Source: Anaerostipes caccae L1-92 (GTDB lineage Bacteria; Bacillota; Clostridia; Lachnospirales; Lachnospiraceae). From it: 64,000 bases of DNA. The stretch's first letter is position 1. Each line of letters opens with the position of its first letter. Below the pieces are notes generated by a model that saw only the letters and a list, made by a program, of their open reading frames with translations, was not told the origin of the DNA and ran no database searches. The position numbers and the translations under genes were made by a program. Below are positions 16,675-25,545 of this stretch, in pieces. The DNA is taken from contig NZ_AP023027.1 in assembly GCF_014467075.1 (NCBI RefSeq), forward strand, positions 2,607,501 through 2,671,500. Direction: 5' to 3'.

Positions 16675-17970
16675 TCACAGTGCATCTTTGAACAAATCCT
16701 TTAAATCCTCATTAAGAGTATCCAAATGAAAAACTTCCAATCCGGCCCGGCGTGCAGATGAATATGCCTTTATTATATTTTCATATCCATCAGACTTTAC
16801 ATCTTCTACTGCCTCACGCTTGCTCAGCGGTGTTATCAATATAGGTTTTCCATATACACCGCCTAACGCATAAGCTGTATGCTCCCGTGACTTTGCGTTT
16901 TCTGCTGACATAAACCCAGATTTACATTCAAAGACAACTGTTTGTCCTGATCTCAGCAATAAGACAAGATCCAATTCACAAAACTTTTCTTTCTCATTCC
17001 AATCATGTTTGCATACTTTTACACTATGAGATAAACTCTGAAAAAAATCTGTATCTTGCTTTGACATTTCTTTTACTGCATTCCAAATCACTGCTGCCGC
17101 CATATATTCCAGAAAATATCCGAAAAGATAATTGCTTCTATTATCTAACGAATCTTTTATTTTCTCAATATCACCAACAGTTACTTTCTTCTCACAATTT
17201 ATGCAGTCTAGCAATTCAAAAAAATCCTTTGAATTATCATCATTATTATTCCACTTATTTGACTCGATTAACTTTTTCCGTACTTCTTCATTTACTTCAT
17301 ATAGTTTGGAATAAAAATTAGAATAAGCCTTCAGCAGATTTAAAAAATCTTCTTTGTTTTTTCCTTCGTTAATAAATACAGCATCACTGATATCCGTTTC
17401 GTATCCTGCCAGACGAAACAGGTTGTGTAAATCTATTGTATCGCTTCTATAACTATTGTTTACAGCTCCAAATTTCCACTCATTTCTATCATAATAGCCA
17501 ACAGTAATCTTCTGGGTATTGCCCTCCAAGTACATGACTGTATGGTTTGAACTTGTATCGGCATTATCCTCTATATATTTCATTGCGGTAAATAATATAT
17601 TTCTCTGTCCTCCCGTGACATTCCAAATAAAGTTTTTATTTTTTCTGGCACCAATACACTTTTCAATTTCTCTAATATAATTTTCACACTTAAATCTTCT
17701 AGGTAATTTTATATCATCAGAGTCAATCCATGGCATTCCCTCATATTTGTCGTTATAAACTGTAGAAAAATTTTCGTCCCACATCCTATTTGAAAATCGT
17801 TTATTTTCCCCGTCTTCATAAGTCAAATTTATAATTTCTAAAGATTTACTTTCCCGATTTTTTAAATTTTCTAATGGCAGATAATTTACAATTTGATTTA
17901 GTGTAGAACACATGACATATATATCGCATTTTTCCTGAGCTTGTCTCCATCTTTTTTCAAAATCAGTCAT
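16675..17970 (-). CDS. CARF-PD-(D/E)XK effector nuclease, Card1/Can2-like
   Basis: A 431-residue accessory effector. The N-terminal half is a CARF-type sensor with NVTGGQRNILFTAM at about residues 117-130, the usual ligand loop for cyclic oligoadenylate. The C-terminal half has DUF1887-type PD-(D/E)XK signatures: Glu288 (FGYFLEY), Asp334 (CELDLVL) and Glu348-x-Lys350 (FECKSG). Related Card1/Can2 proteins cut nucleic acid when bound to cyclic oligoadenylate. An A/N/D/K-rich stretch of about 100 residues separates the two halves. The ATG at 17970 follows GAGGAGGCTGTCT and overlaps cmr3 by 8 bp. Confidence 0.82.
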   Translation of the reverse strand: MTDFEKRWRQAQEKCDIYVMCSTLNQIVNYLPLENLKNRESKSLEIINLTYEDGENKRFSNRMWDENFSTVYNDKYEGMPWIDSDDIKLPRRFKCENYIREIEKCIGARKNKNFIWNVTGGQRNILFTAMKYIEDNADTSSNHTVMYLEGNTQKITVGYYDRNEWKFGAVNNSYRSDTIDLHNLFRLAGYETDISDAVFINEGKNKEDFLNLLKAYSNFYSKLYEVNEEVRKKLIESNKWNNNDDNSKDFFELLDCINCEKKVTVGDIEKIKDSLDNRSNYLFGYFLEYMAAAVIWNAVKEMSKQDTDFFQSLSHSVKVCKHDWNEKEKFCELDLVLLLRSGQTVVFECKSGFMSAENAKSREHTAYALGGVYGKPILITPLSKREAVEDVKSDGYENIIKAYSSARRAGLEVFHLDTLNEDLKDLFKDAL

Positions 17971-19051
17971 AGACAGCCTCCTCATTTGCCAGTATAAAAC
18001 TGCCAAACCCTCGATGCTTTTGAACAATTACATCCGACAGTATCTCTGATAATAAATTTTTATTTTGTTCATTCGTGTTAGATTTAAAATGGCTGCTTTT
18101 TAACAGATATAAACTTCCTTCTGGGATGACTTTTTTCAATTCTTTGGGCTTATTCTTTGCCATATCCCATCCTCCGGCTGTCTCTGGTTTTCCTATAATC
18201 TTTGACAAGACCGAAATTCCTTTTTCTTTTAATACACTCTCCAGACTTTTCTCATTCTTCATAATAAACGGTGTGGTAAAGATTAATTTTAAGTTTTCAC
18301 TGCTGCTTTTCTTTTTGTTATATTCTCTAATATCTTTATGATACTCGTCCAATGACCCCAAAAATAATTCCAGCCTGGCCATCCTGGCCTCTCCCCCTAA
18401 TAAAATATTTGCTCTAAATCCCTTTGATATTTCATCATGTATCTCTGCCTCGATAAGAAAGCAAGTATTCTTATATGTATAATCTTTCATTGTTGTAAAA
18501 TATAGATGTTCTTTTTTTGCTATCTTCTTATTATCTTCCAATTCTATTCCTGTCTTTTGATATTCACCTGCAAACTCTTGTTGATTTTTTAAATAAATTT
18601 CTTCTTTTTCAGATATATCATAGCAAGTCATAAATTCATATAAACTGATATATTTTCCCGAAGCTGGTTTGACTTTTTCTTGAAGCTGTGGATTCGTATA
18701 AAGCAATCCCTTTTGAAAATTACTTTCCCGAATATCACCATCCTCATTTACTATAAGATCTCTTGGAGCAGGAAGATAAATTTCATTCTCCATCTCTAAG
18801 TATATCTGTCTGATTTTTAAATTCTCTTTTAAAACATCTTCCAGTAGTGTCGTATTTCTTTCTATAAGAGTTTTATGAACCTCATTCAAATACCCATTTT
18901 CCATCAAACTCGTACATATTGCCCCATAAAAAACAGAGGGATATGGAAAAAATCTGCTTTCCACATAATTAGATGTTTTTTTATCCAATAAAGTCCCATC
19001 CCGAAACATAACTGTATCCCACGGTTCTATTTTTAATGTAATGATCCCCAT
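17963..19051 (-). CDS. cmr3: Type III-B subunit Cmr3 (Cas5 family)
   Basis: The Cas5-type subunit that caps the crRNA 5' handle and contacts Cas10. It has 362 residues. The N-terminus reads LKIEPWDTVMFRDG, close to the Cmr3 pattern of a Pro, an FRDG motif and then FPYPSVFYGAI. The interior includes LPAPRDLIV, and the C-terminus carries a glycine-containing loop (HRGFGSFIL). The ATG at 19051 follows AGGAGGAATGGG; an upstream ATG at 19072 would overlap cas10. It shares 8 bp with the effector gene downstream. Confidence 0.86.
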   Translation of the reverse strand: MGIITLKIEPWDTVMFRDGTLLDKKTSNYVESRFFPYPSVFYGAICTSLMENGYLNEVHKTLIERNTTLLEDVLKENLKIRQIYLEMENEIYLPAPRDLIVNEDGDIRESNFQKGLLYTNPQLQEKVKPASGKYISLYEFMTCYDISEKEEIYLKNQQEFAGEYQKTGIELEDNKKIAKKEHLYFTTMKDYTYKNTCFLIEAEIHDEISKGFRANILLGGEARMARLELFLGSLDEYHKDIREYNKKKSSSENLKLIFTTPFIMKNEKSLESVLKEKGISVLSKIIGKPETAGGWDMAKNKPKELKKVIPEGSLYLLKSSHFKSNTNEQNKNLLSEILSDVIVQKHRGFGSFILANEEAVYD

Positions 19052-19061
19052 CCCATTCCTC

Positions 19062-20459
19062 CTATTTTTCACTGAAAGATGCTAATTTCTCTGCTATATG
19101 CATCAGATCAAAATAAGCATTAAAGTCTATGTAAAATCCATCTTTGGCTTCTTTTGTAACATCAGTTCTTAGATTAATTAACAAATCAGTTAATTCTTGT
19201 TTTTCCTCAGAACTCTTTCCCCCGCTTTTCCTTCCCACAATCCTTTTTGTCTCATTATTCATGATGAATCTTAAATCTGTATATTCATCCACACCAAAGT
19301 TTTCTCCCCAGCCCGTGAATTCCTCTTCCATTTGAAAAATAACACTTCTTGAAAACTGATGCCTGCATAACGCGGAAATCAGGCTGTAAAAATGATCCTG
19401 CATTCTATCGCCTTTTACAAAAACCATTCTTGAACCACTGCCTCTATATAAAACAGAGAAACAGCATCCCCCTTTTCCGTCTTTTCTATAATGTTGTTTT
19501 ACTTGTTCCATGCTCTCTCTGGACTTTTTCAGAACATATCGAAGCGGCTCCTTGCAGTGCGCAACTATAATACTTTGAGAAAATGTCATTCCTGAATCAC
19601 ACATTTCAGTCCAGTCTGACTCCAGCTTCTTTGTAATATCCTCTATACAAAAAACAGGACAAAAAAAGAGCATGTCATCTCCCCCGGCATAGATCACAGC
19701 GTTCTCGTTCTCTGTTACTTTTTTCACCTTTTGGTTAATGAATTCTTTCTCTTTTATGAAAAATTCATTTGCTGCCCGACTTATTTTTTTCTGATAATTA
19801 TGTAATTCCTCATCCCTCTCCCATCCTTTTTCCCCTGAGATGTACATCCCCATATCATCGATATCAATTCTTACTAGTGCGTAATATAGAGAACCAAAGT
19901 TCTCTGTTGATGGAAATGCAATGCGTTTTCCTTCTTTTCTTTTGTTACGGCATTCGTTGCACAAATACTCTTCATCAACTAGAGCGTCAGCTAACCGAAT
20001 TCCACAAATACTACAAATATGGGATGTCACTTGTTCTTCAGATTCTTGTTTCGGCAAAAATGCGTTCAGCCTATTATTTTTATACGCTTGAAATTTTCGG
20101 TACAAAAATTTATATGTCTCCTGATAATTCTCTTTCGTAGAACATACGGTAATAAAACATGGCAGATCTTCAGAACATCTCTCTCCTTCTTTCATCAATA
20201 CATCCAAAATCTGTTTTTCTACTTCTTCAGAAGTTTTATCTGTCTGTAATTTAGCAATAAAAAAATTCGGAGGATCTCCGACAACACCCTCACCCAGCAA
20301 TAATTCACAGGATTCAAACTCCTTTTGAATTCTTTTTTTTATCCATAAAATCTGCTTAATGACTCTCTGACTGCTTCCGTAAAGATCTGCAGTCTTTTTG
20401 GCACGACTAATGTATTCTTGAACACCGCTGACTGATACCAACAGTAACTTTTCTCCCAT
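19062..20459 (-). CDS. cmr2: Compact Cas10 (Cmr2) without HD domain
   Basis: The large subunit and signalling enzyme of the type III-B complex. At 465 residues it is much shorter than usual Cmr2 proteins. The N-terminus begins directly at the first palm domain (VSGVQEYISRAKKTADLYGSS), with no HD nuclease. A zinc finger has Cys149, Cys152, Cys167 and Cys170. A metal-site Asp is in RIDIDDMGMY (197-206), and the cyclase motif GGDD is intact at 259-262. The expected activity is cyclic oligoadenylate synthesis without DNase, consistent with the CARF effector in the same operon. Confidence 0.86.
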   Translation of the reverse strand: MGEKLLLVSVSGVQEYISRAKKTADLYGSSQRVIKQILWIKKRIQKEFESCELLLGEGVVGDPPNFFIAKLQTDKTSEEVEKQILDVLMKEGERCSEDLPCFITVCSTKENYQETYKFLYRKFQAYKNNRLNAFLPKQESEEQVTSHICSICGIRLADALVDEEYLCNECRNKRKEGKRIAFPSTENFGSLYYALVRIDIDDMGMYISGEKGWERDEELHNYQKKISRAANEFFIKEKEFINQKVKKVTENENAVIYAGGDDMLFFCPVFCIEDITKKLESDWTEMCDSGMTFSQSIIVAHCKEPLRYVLKKSRESMEQVKQHYRKDGKGGCCFSVLYRGSGSRMVFVKGDRMQDHFYSLISALCRHQFSRSVIFQMEEEFTGWGENFGVDEYTDLRFIMNNETKRIVGRKSGGKSSEEKQELTDLLINLRTDVTKEAKDGFYIDFNAYFDLMHIAEKLASFSEK

Positions 20460-20461
20460 AA

Positions 20462-21274
20462 TTACCCCTTTATTAAATACTTAATGTATGTTTGACAATA
20501 ATTTTCAACAAAATCATTATATTGATCTACCCAAAATTCACTGACAACAGGTATGACTTTTGAATTTCCACCACAATAACAAGATACATTTAATAAGTAC
20601 TCTTTTGTTCTGGTCCTCTTGCAAATACATCTCTTTAAATCATCAAAAAATTTATCCCTTCCTCTTACTCTTCCAACGTTGATCTTCTTCAAGCATAAAT
20701 ATTGAGTATTCTTCCTATTAAGAGCAATATTTTTCTTTTCATATGAGTACTTTATATATTTTTTATCCGTTATATCAGAAATTAATTGAATCAGTACACT
20801 TATTATATCTGTTTCTATTGGTACAATATCGCCATCAATTTCAACAATTTTAAAGGCTCCATACCCCTTCCGGCTTCTTTGTCCGATTCCTCCAAGATAA
20901 GAGGTCAGTTTTAAAATTTGCAAGTATTCATCTAATTTCTCAGAGTCATAGGAAAGCAATTCAATTTCAATCGTTTCTCCAACCTTAAAAAAATTTCCAG
21001 ATCCCCCTTTCCCTAATTTAACAAGTTCTGTTTTTGGTCTATCAAATTTATATTGACGTATGCTGACCGGAGCCTTTCTACCTAAACTTCCAAACAATGC
21101 TGATTCTCTACGGTACAACTCTTCTGCGGAATCAAAGCACTGTACAGCTCTCCACCAAAATCTCATGGCAGACTTTAACTCTGTAATACGAAATTCTAAT
21201 TCCTTATTATTAGCACCATGTGTCCCCATAGCCGTTATTAATTCTAACTTAATTCTTTTTTTCAAGATAGCCAT
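20462..21274 (-). CDS. cmr1: Type III-B subunit Cmr1 (Cas7 family)
   Basis: A 270-residue RAMP protein near the 3' end of the crRNA in Cmr complexes. The N-terminus has a Cmr1-like pattern: LELITAMGTHGANN followed by ITELKSAMRFWWRAVQ (about 27-42) and FGSLGRKAPVSI. A Gly-rich segment GGIGQRSRKGYGAF near residue 145 resembles the RAMP G-loop. The ATG at 21274 follows AAAAGGGGCGG and overlaps cmr6 by 26 bp. Confidence 0.85.
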   Translation of the reverse strand: MAILKKRIKLELITAMGTHGANNKELEFRITELKSAMRFWWRAVQCFDSAEELYRRESALFGSLGRKAPVSIRQYKFDRPKTELVKLGKGGSGNFFKVGETIEIELLSYDSEKLDEYLQILKLTSYLGGIGQRSRKGYGAFKIVEIDGDIVPIETDIISVLIQLISDITDKKYIKYSYEKKNIALNRKNTQYLCLKKINVGRVRGRDKFFDDLKRCICKRTRTKEYLLNVSCYCGGNSKVIPVVSEFWVDQYNDFVENYCQTYIKYLIKG

Positions 21275-22328
21275 AACCAACCGCCCCTTTTGCCCCAAAA
21301 TTACATACTTGAATACACTCAAGAAATGCTTTTTCTATATCATCTTTATCCCTATTGTCTTTTCCAATTATCATTTGTATCGTCATATCTTTAATTTCTA
21401 CTGCATAGAAATTTACCAAATTTGGTTCTTTTAGTGTTGGAAAATCCATGTCTTTTCCGATTTGTGATTGCTGATAATAATTACCATATTGATTAGAAAT
21501 GATATCCTTTTTTATTGTGTATTGTTCCGGTGTAGCAGTTAAAAATATAATTTGTCCTTCATTTTCTTCATCGCCAAACCAATTTTTGATTTTTGCTTCA
21601 GATATGTGCCCATCTTGTTCACAAAAGGAACGGAAGACTCCTTTGATTGCTGTCGCTGGCAGCTCAGGGATACCATATAAAAAATTCATATGAAAATATA
21701 AGTCTTTCTTGATTGTTTGACCTGCCCCAATCAGCATTCTGCTTTCTCCAAATCTTTGCAAAGGAAAGTTTAAAGTATGCCATTTCTCTTTTGAATATAT
21801 TGACTGTATCTTATTTTTTTTATGATGAATATACTCTTTAGGTATATTAGGAGTTCTGACAAACAAACCTTTTTTGGAACTGGTAAAATAATAATGTAGA
21901 TATGGATTTTGAATATCCAAAAGTTCTTGCTCTGTATGCTCAATTCTAGTCATGTATTCTTTCCCTTTTAGTTGGACATTATATTTTTTATTGGCATTAT
22001 TGCTTTCAGGATGAACAGAGATCAAGATTGCAGTTTTACATAATTTCATTGTATCTCTCACACACTCAGCATAGCTTCGGTTATCAGAAGGAAATTTACA
22101 TTGATCTTTGTTCATCCCTTCTTCACCAAACAAATAATGGTATATGAACTGGAAAATATGTCTCTCAGAATCATTTTCTGACCTCTTTGTAAACAAAAAC
22201 TCCATCGTATAATCCAGTCCAAATTTATAGACATAAGCTGGTATTTTTTTGAGGAGATTTATATCCGAACTACTAAATTCTTTCATGCAGTCCATTATAT
22301 AAGTCAAACATTCCTTTTCTGATTTCAA
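21249..22328 (-). CDS. cmr6: Type III-B subunit Cmr6 (Cas7 family)
   Basis: A 359-residue Cmr complex subunit. The central part has the RAMP pattern SRMLIGAGQ...LPATAIKGVFRSF, followed by WFGDEENEGQIIFL, and the C-terminus ends NFGAKGAVGYGYL, the typical Cmr6 glycine loop. It has a long N-terminal helical extension of about 170 residues. It starts with TTG at 22328 after AGAGGGGGGC, 1 bp after the cmr4 stop. Confidence 0.85.
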   Translation of the reverse strand: MKSEKECLTYIMDCMKEFSSSDINLLKKIPAYVYKFGLDYTMEFLFTKRSENDSERHIFQFIYHYLFGEEGMNKDQCKFPSDNRSYAECVRDTMKLCKTAILISVHPESNNANKKYNVQLKGKEYMTRIEHTEQELLDIQNPYLHYYFTSSKKGLFVRTPNIPKEYIHHKKNKIQSIYSKEKWHTLNFPLQRFGESRMLIGAGQTIKKDLYFHMNFLYGIPELPATAIKGVFRSFCEQDGHISEAKIKNWFGDEENEGQIIFLTATPEQYTIKKDIISNQYGNYYQQSQIGKDMDFPTLKEPNLVNFYAVEIKDMTIQMIIGKDNRDKDDIEKAFLECIQVCNFGAKGAVGYGYLEKKN

Positions 22329-22329
22329 C

Positions 22330-23229
22330 TTACTTGCCCCCCTCTGTCTTAGTTGCCACGAAAGAAGTAATTCCCTTTCCTATTGTCGTATCTCCGCCAA
22401 GTTGAATCATTCCCTCAACTCTAGGGAATATGTTTGATTCTGCTTCCTTTATTTCTTCCCCCTGTTCCTCCAATATTGTCTTAGCAAAAGAATTTTTATC
22501 ACAATTCTGCATATCTTCTACAAAATTATATAGTATAGTCTGTTCCGGCAAAAATTCTTCTGTAAACAGTCCGCCATCCTGTACGACTCCGTTATCTCCA
22601 ATTTTAATTCGGGTAATCACCTCTGTACTGAATTCACAAAAATAGGAAAACATATCATTGCTGACCATGTAAATATCATTTTGTATTTTATTTCTTAGAT
22701 ACTTATCTTTCTCTGAAACGATAAAATCCGAAGGAAATTTTAATTCCTTATTTTCCTGAACTTGAAATTCAAAATCTTCCAGTATTTTTTTATCTCCTGG
22801 ATCTTCATTTTTACCTATCATAATTATTTTATTATCATCAAGTGTTTCTTCCCATTCTCTGAACTTTTTTGTTAGTTTCTCAAACCTTTTAGATCCATCA
22901 ATCTCATTTAAAAACCTATTTAATACAAATGGACATGTCACCCATACAAATAACTCTTCTCCACTACTTTTTACAGGTAGAAATAGAATCCTGGCGTCTG
23001 TAAAGCAAATCTTTCCTGGTTCTCCCTGATCCGATTCACTATCACTCTCTTTTCCAAAATAGTCTTTATATTCACTGATACTTCTAAAAGTCCCTTTAAT
23101 ACTCGATGCCTCTCCCTTAGGAAACCCAGTGTGCTTTTCTCTTTGTATAGGTAGGTCAACAACCCCTAATTCAGTTCCTGTTCCCATATGTAAAGGTGTT
23201 TCATTTCGATAAAATACTAGAAATCTCAT
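22330..23229 (-). CDS. cmr4: Type III-B backbone subunit Cmr4 (Cas7 family)
   Basis: The first gene of the III-B operon: the repeated backbone subunit that cuts target RNA. It has 299 residues. The canonical motif NETPLHMGTGTELGVVD with LPIQREKHTGFP is at residues ~8-33, including the catalytic Asp, then SSIKGTFR. The C-terminal half contains LFTEEFLPEQTILYNF and the GGDTTIGKG loop. ATG at 23229 is chosen over TTG at 23235; neither has a well-placed ribosome site, the AAGGAG lying about 25 nt upstream. Confidence 0.88.
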   Translation of the reverse strand: MRFLVFYRNETPLHMGTGTELGVVDLPIQREKHTGFPKGEASSIKGTFRSISEYKDYFGKESDSESDQGEPGKICFTDARILFLPVKSSGEELFVWVTCPFVLNRFLNEIDGSKRFEKLTKKFREWEETLDDNKIIMIGKNEDPGDKKILEDFEFQVQENKELKFPSDFIVSEKDKYLRNKIQNDIYMVSNDMFSYFCEFSTEVITRIKIGDNGVVQDGGLFTEEFLPEQTILYNFVEDMQNCDKNSFAKTILEEQGEEIKEAESNIFPRVEGMIQLGGDTTIGKGITSFVATKTEGGK

Positions 23230-23300
23230 AATCAATACTCAGCGTTGTTATAACAGCTGTTTCTCCTTTTTGTTTAATATTTACATTTTCTTTTCATACA

Positions 23301-23328
23301 AATTTATCTCTACATTACTAAGAATCAA
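23301..23328 (-). promoter_or_regulatory. Candidate promoter of the cmr operon
   Basis: The minus strand reads TTGATT (23328-23323), a 16-bp spacer and TAAATT (23306-23301), about 70 bp upstream of cmr4. The match is moderate. The rest of 23230-23697 is A/T-rich and holds no recognised gene. Confidence 0.4.
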
Positions 23329-23391
23329 GTTATAATTACCATACCCCATTTTGTTGAACTGACTCTCATCCCCTTTATTAACCAAAGAAAA

Positions 23392-23423
23392 AGACAGAAA
23401 TTGTATATTTACAACTTCTGTCT
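23392..23423 (-). terminator. Terminator downstream of CRISPR array 1
   Basis: AGACAGAA-TTGT pairs with ACAA-TTCTGTCT. On the minus strand the hairpin is followed by TTTTTCTTT. It lies about 275 bp past the last repeat in the direction of array transcription and before the cmr promoter, so it separates array and operon. Confidence 0.65.
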
Positions 23424-23697
23424 AATTATATCTATGCAAAGCACACTTGTAAGAACAGCTATCTTCAGCTATTCTAATGAATTTACTATTCTTTTTCTTA
23501 TCCCATTTTGAAGCGAATTGGTCCCCATATCTCTGTAAGACATTCTCATTCATCATATTTATATCTGAATCCCCAAATCCTTAACCATTCTATCTACTAT
23601 TTTACTACAATCATCCTGATTTCTCAACAAATTCCAAAAAAATTCTTCACCTATATTTTAAAGATAAAATTGTAGAAAATTTATGTAATAGAAAAGA

Positions 23698-24506
23698 ACT
23701 TCAGTATGTCTAATGTTTTTGTTTATCTATGTGGCAAAAGATGATCCTTATGCAACTGCAGAATTTCAATACATCTAATGTTTTTATTAATCTTTCGTTG
23801 TGCTGCCAAATGCGTTCCCTGGCTCGAATTTCAATACATCTAATGTTTTTATTAATCATTTCTCCCTGAAATATACAAAGGATGGGAAGGAATATTTCAA
23901 TACATCTAATGTTTTTATTAATCCAGTTCCAAAAGAGCGTCTCAGGGCGCAGAGGCTAATTTCAATACATCTAATGTTTTTATTAATCAAGGAAGACGCT
24001 GAGGAGGCCGTGAACGATGCCAATTTCAATACATCTAATGTTTTTATTAATCAGTTAAGAAAGATATAAATAAAACAATGTGCAAGGCATTTCAATACAT
24101 CTAATGTTTTTATTAATCCGTTTGATACGTTTGAATTGCTATCTTTTGATTATAATTTCAATACATCTAATGTTTTTATTAATCCTTTCCTTGTCAGAGA
24201 GGAGCCAACGGATTGAATATTTCAATACATCTAATGTTTTTATTAATCATAAATGTAGATGGCCTTGAGTATCAAATATTGGAATTTCAATACATCTAAT
24301 GTTTTTATTAATCTATTATCGGTAATCCGACCAATAAACATCATATCATTTTAATACATCTAATGTTTTTATTAATCGTGATCGCCTGGCTGGCCGGAGA
24401 ACAGTGGGTCAAATTTCAATACATCTAATGTTTTTATTAATCGGAAAAACAGCTCTTTGAACGGCAGATAGGAGGAATTTCAATACATCTAATGTTTTTA
24501 TTAATC
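23698..24506 (-). CRISPR. CRISPR array 1: 13 repeats of 30 nt, 12 spacers
   Basis: Twelve near-identical 30-nt repeats start at 23763, 23828, 23894, 23959, 24023, 24089, 24155, 24219, 24284, 24348, 24413 and 24477. On the plus strand each starts ATTTCAATACATC and ends TTTTTATTAATC. Spacers are 34-36 nt. The repeat at 24348 has one substitution (ATTTTAAT). A degenerate repeat at 23698-23727 (6 mismatches) marks the distal end, with a 35-nt spacer after it. On the minus strand the repeat ends in TGTATTGAAAT, the usual 8-nt crRNA tag (ATTGAAAT), so transcription runs right to left and the leader lies at 24507 and beyond. Confidence 0.98.
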
Positions 24507-24681
24507 CAACGCTTTTAAGCCATTTCTATTTTTCATGATACTCTATAAACCCTTATTTTTCAACGTTTTTTAGATATTTTCCCAACCTCCGCTCTATAAT
24601 TTCAATTTCCTTCCATAACTTCTCCTAACCCGCATAAAACCGAGCTTTCTTCCATTTCTAATAAAAACAAGGTTGGGAAAA
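24507..24681 (-). promoter_or_regulatory. Leader of CRISPR array 1
   Basis: A/T-rich sequence next to the newest repeat. It shares with the array 2 leader CAACG then TTTAAGCCATT directly at the repeat edge, TTCAACGTTTT further out, and an inverted pair TTTTCCCAACC (24577-24587) and GGTTGGGAAAA (24671-24681) 83 nt apart. Between 24682 and 24770 no further motif was recognised; a promoter for the array probably lies there. Confidence 0.8.
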
Positions 24682-24770
24682 CGCCTTCCTTTTTGTGAAA
24701 TTAAACTCAATCTCAAGACTTAATTTACAGTATCTTCAGCAGGACGATCCACTGATCTCCCCATATATTA

Positions 24771-24953
24771 TGAGTTATTCACCACTATTTCCGTCGTGCT
24801 TTTGAAATGCGCTCCTCCAATAGCGGTAAATAACTTTCGAAAAGCGGCACCTTTTTTGACAGCGGGCCTTCTCCAACGGACATTACGTCCATTTTCCATA
24901 TGATTGGAGTGAGGCATTCTAAGGGCCGAACGAAAATCATGTGGAAAATGTCA
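24771..24953 (+). repeat. 183-bp hairpin repeat, copy 1
   Basis: Starts TGAGTTATTCACC and ends GGAAAATGTCA. The first half forms a stem (GTTATTCACC-type arm with its complement near TAAATAAC), the second half another (CATATGATTG / AATCATGTGG). It is in direct orientation to copy 2 and inverted to copy 3. It borders the promoter side of the array 1 leader, not a gene. Confidence 0.85.
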
Positions 24954-25075
24954 TACCTTATCGCGCAAAGCGCGTCCACCCGAAGAGTATAAAACACGGT
25001 GTGCCCTGTGGGTATACCTTATCGCGCGAAGCGCACCCACCCGAAGGGTATAAAATACGGTGTGCCCTGTGGGTA
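24953..25075. repeat. Two tandem 61-bp repeats
   Basis: Units start at 24953 and 25014 (ATACCTTATCGCGC) and end in GTGCCCTGTGGGT. They differ at a few positions (CGCGTCCACC against GCGCACCCACC, AGAGTAT against AGGGTAT). Each contains a self-complementary CGCG/GCGC stretch. They lie exactly between copies 1 and 2 of the 183-bp repeat. Confidence 0.85.
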
Positions 25076-25257
25076 TGAGTTATTCACCACTATTTCCGTC
25101 GCGCTTTTGAAATGCGCTCCTCCAATAGTGGTAAATAACTTTCGAAAAGCGGCACCCTTTTTTCAGAGGACCTTCTCCAACAGACATTACGTCCATTTTC
25201 CACATGATTGGAGTGAGGCATTCTAAGAGCCGAACAGAAATCATGTGGAAGATGTCA
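25076..25257 (+). repeat. 183-bp hairpin repeat, copy 2 (at cas2)
   Basis: Same sequence as copy 1 with few differences. Its right-hand terminal TCA (25255-25257) is, on the minus strand, the TGA stop codon of cas2. Together with the inverted copy 3 at 35282 it brackets the whole I-B module. Confidence 0.88.
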
Positions 25258-25545
25258 CAGTATTAAACTTTCTCCCACATTATCTTCCGGATTCCCCAGG
25301 ATCTCCTCCCCAAACACATTATCATTCATCAGTTTGATAATACAGACAAAGTCCTCATCTTCATCCAGCACTTTTTTAAGATCATTTCTGAGCCTGATCA
25401 GCTTAGATGGAGACATTTCTCCCCGAAACACAGATTTTTGAAAATGGGTCAGATACTTTTTACAGATTTTAAATACCTTTTGAACACGCTTTTCATTTAC
25501 GTCATAAAAGACGAAAGCATAATTATAATTCATTTTCTTTTTCAT
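25255..25545 (-). CDS. cas2: Cas2
   Basis: Joins Cas1 in the spacer-integration complex. The 96-residue protein has the Cas2 fold signature FVFYDVNEKRVQKVFKICKK, with the conserved Asp15, and FRGEMSPSKLIRLRN. It starts at once after the cas1 stop, following AAGGAGAAGATGTAG. Its TGA stop is supplied by the last bases of the hairpin repeat that follows. Confidence 0.93.
   Translation of the reverse strand: MKKKMNYNYAFVFYDVNEKRVQKVFKICKKYLTHFQKSVFRGEMSPSKLIRLRNDLKKVLDEDEDFVCIIKLMNDNVFGEEILGNPEDNVGESLIL

Noticed and set aside
23800..24268. ORFs of 60-90 codons running through CRISPR array 1
   Set aside because: They translate the repeat itself and have no independent start signal.
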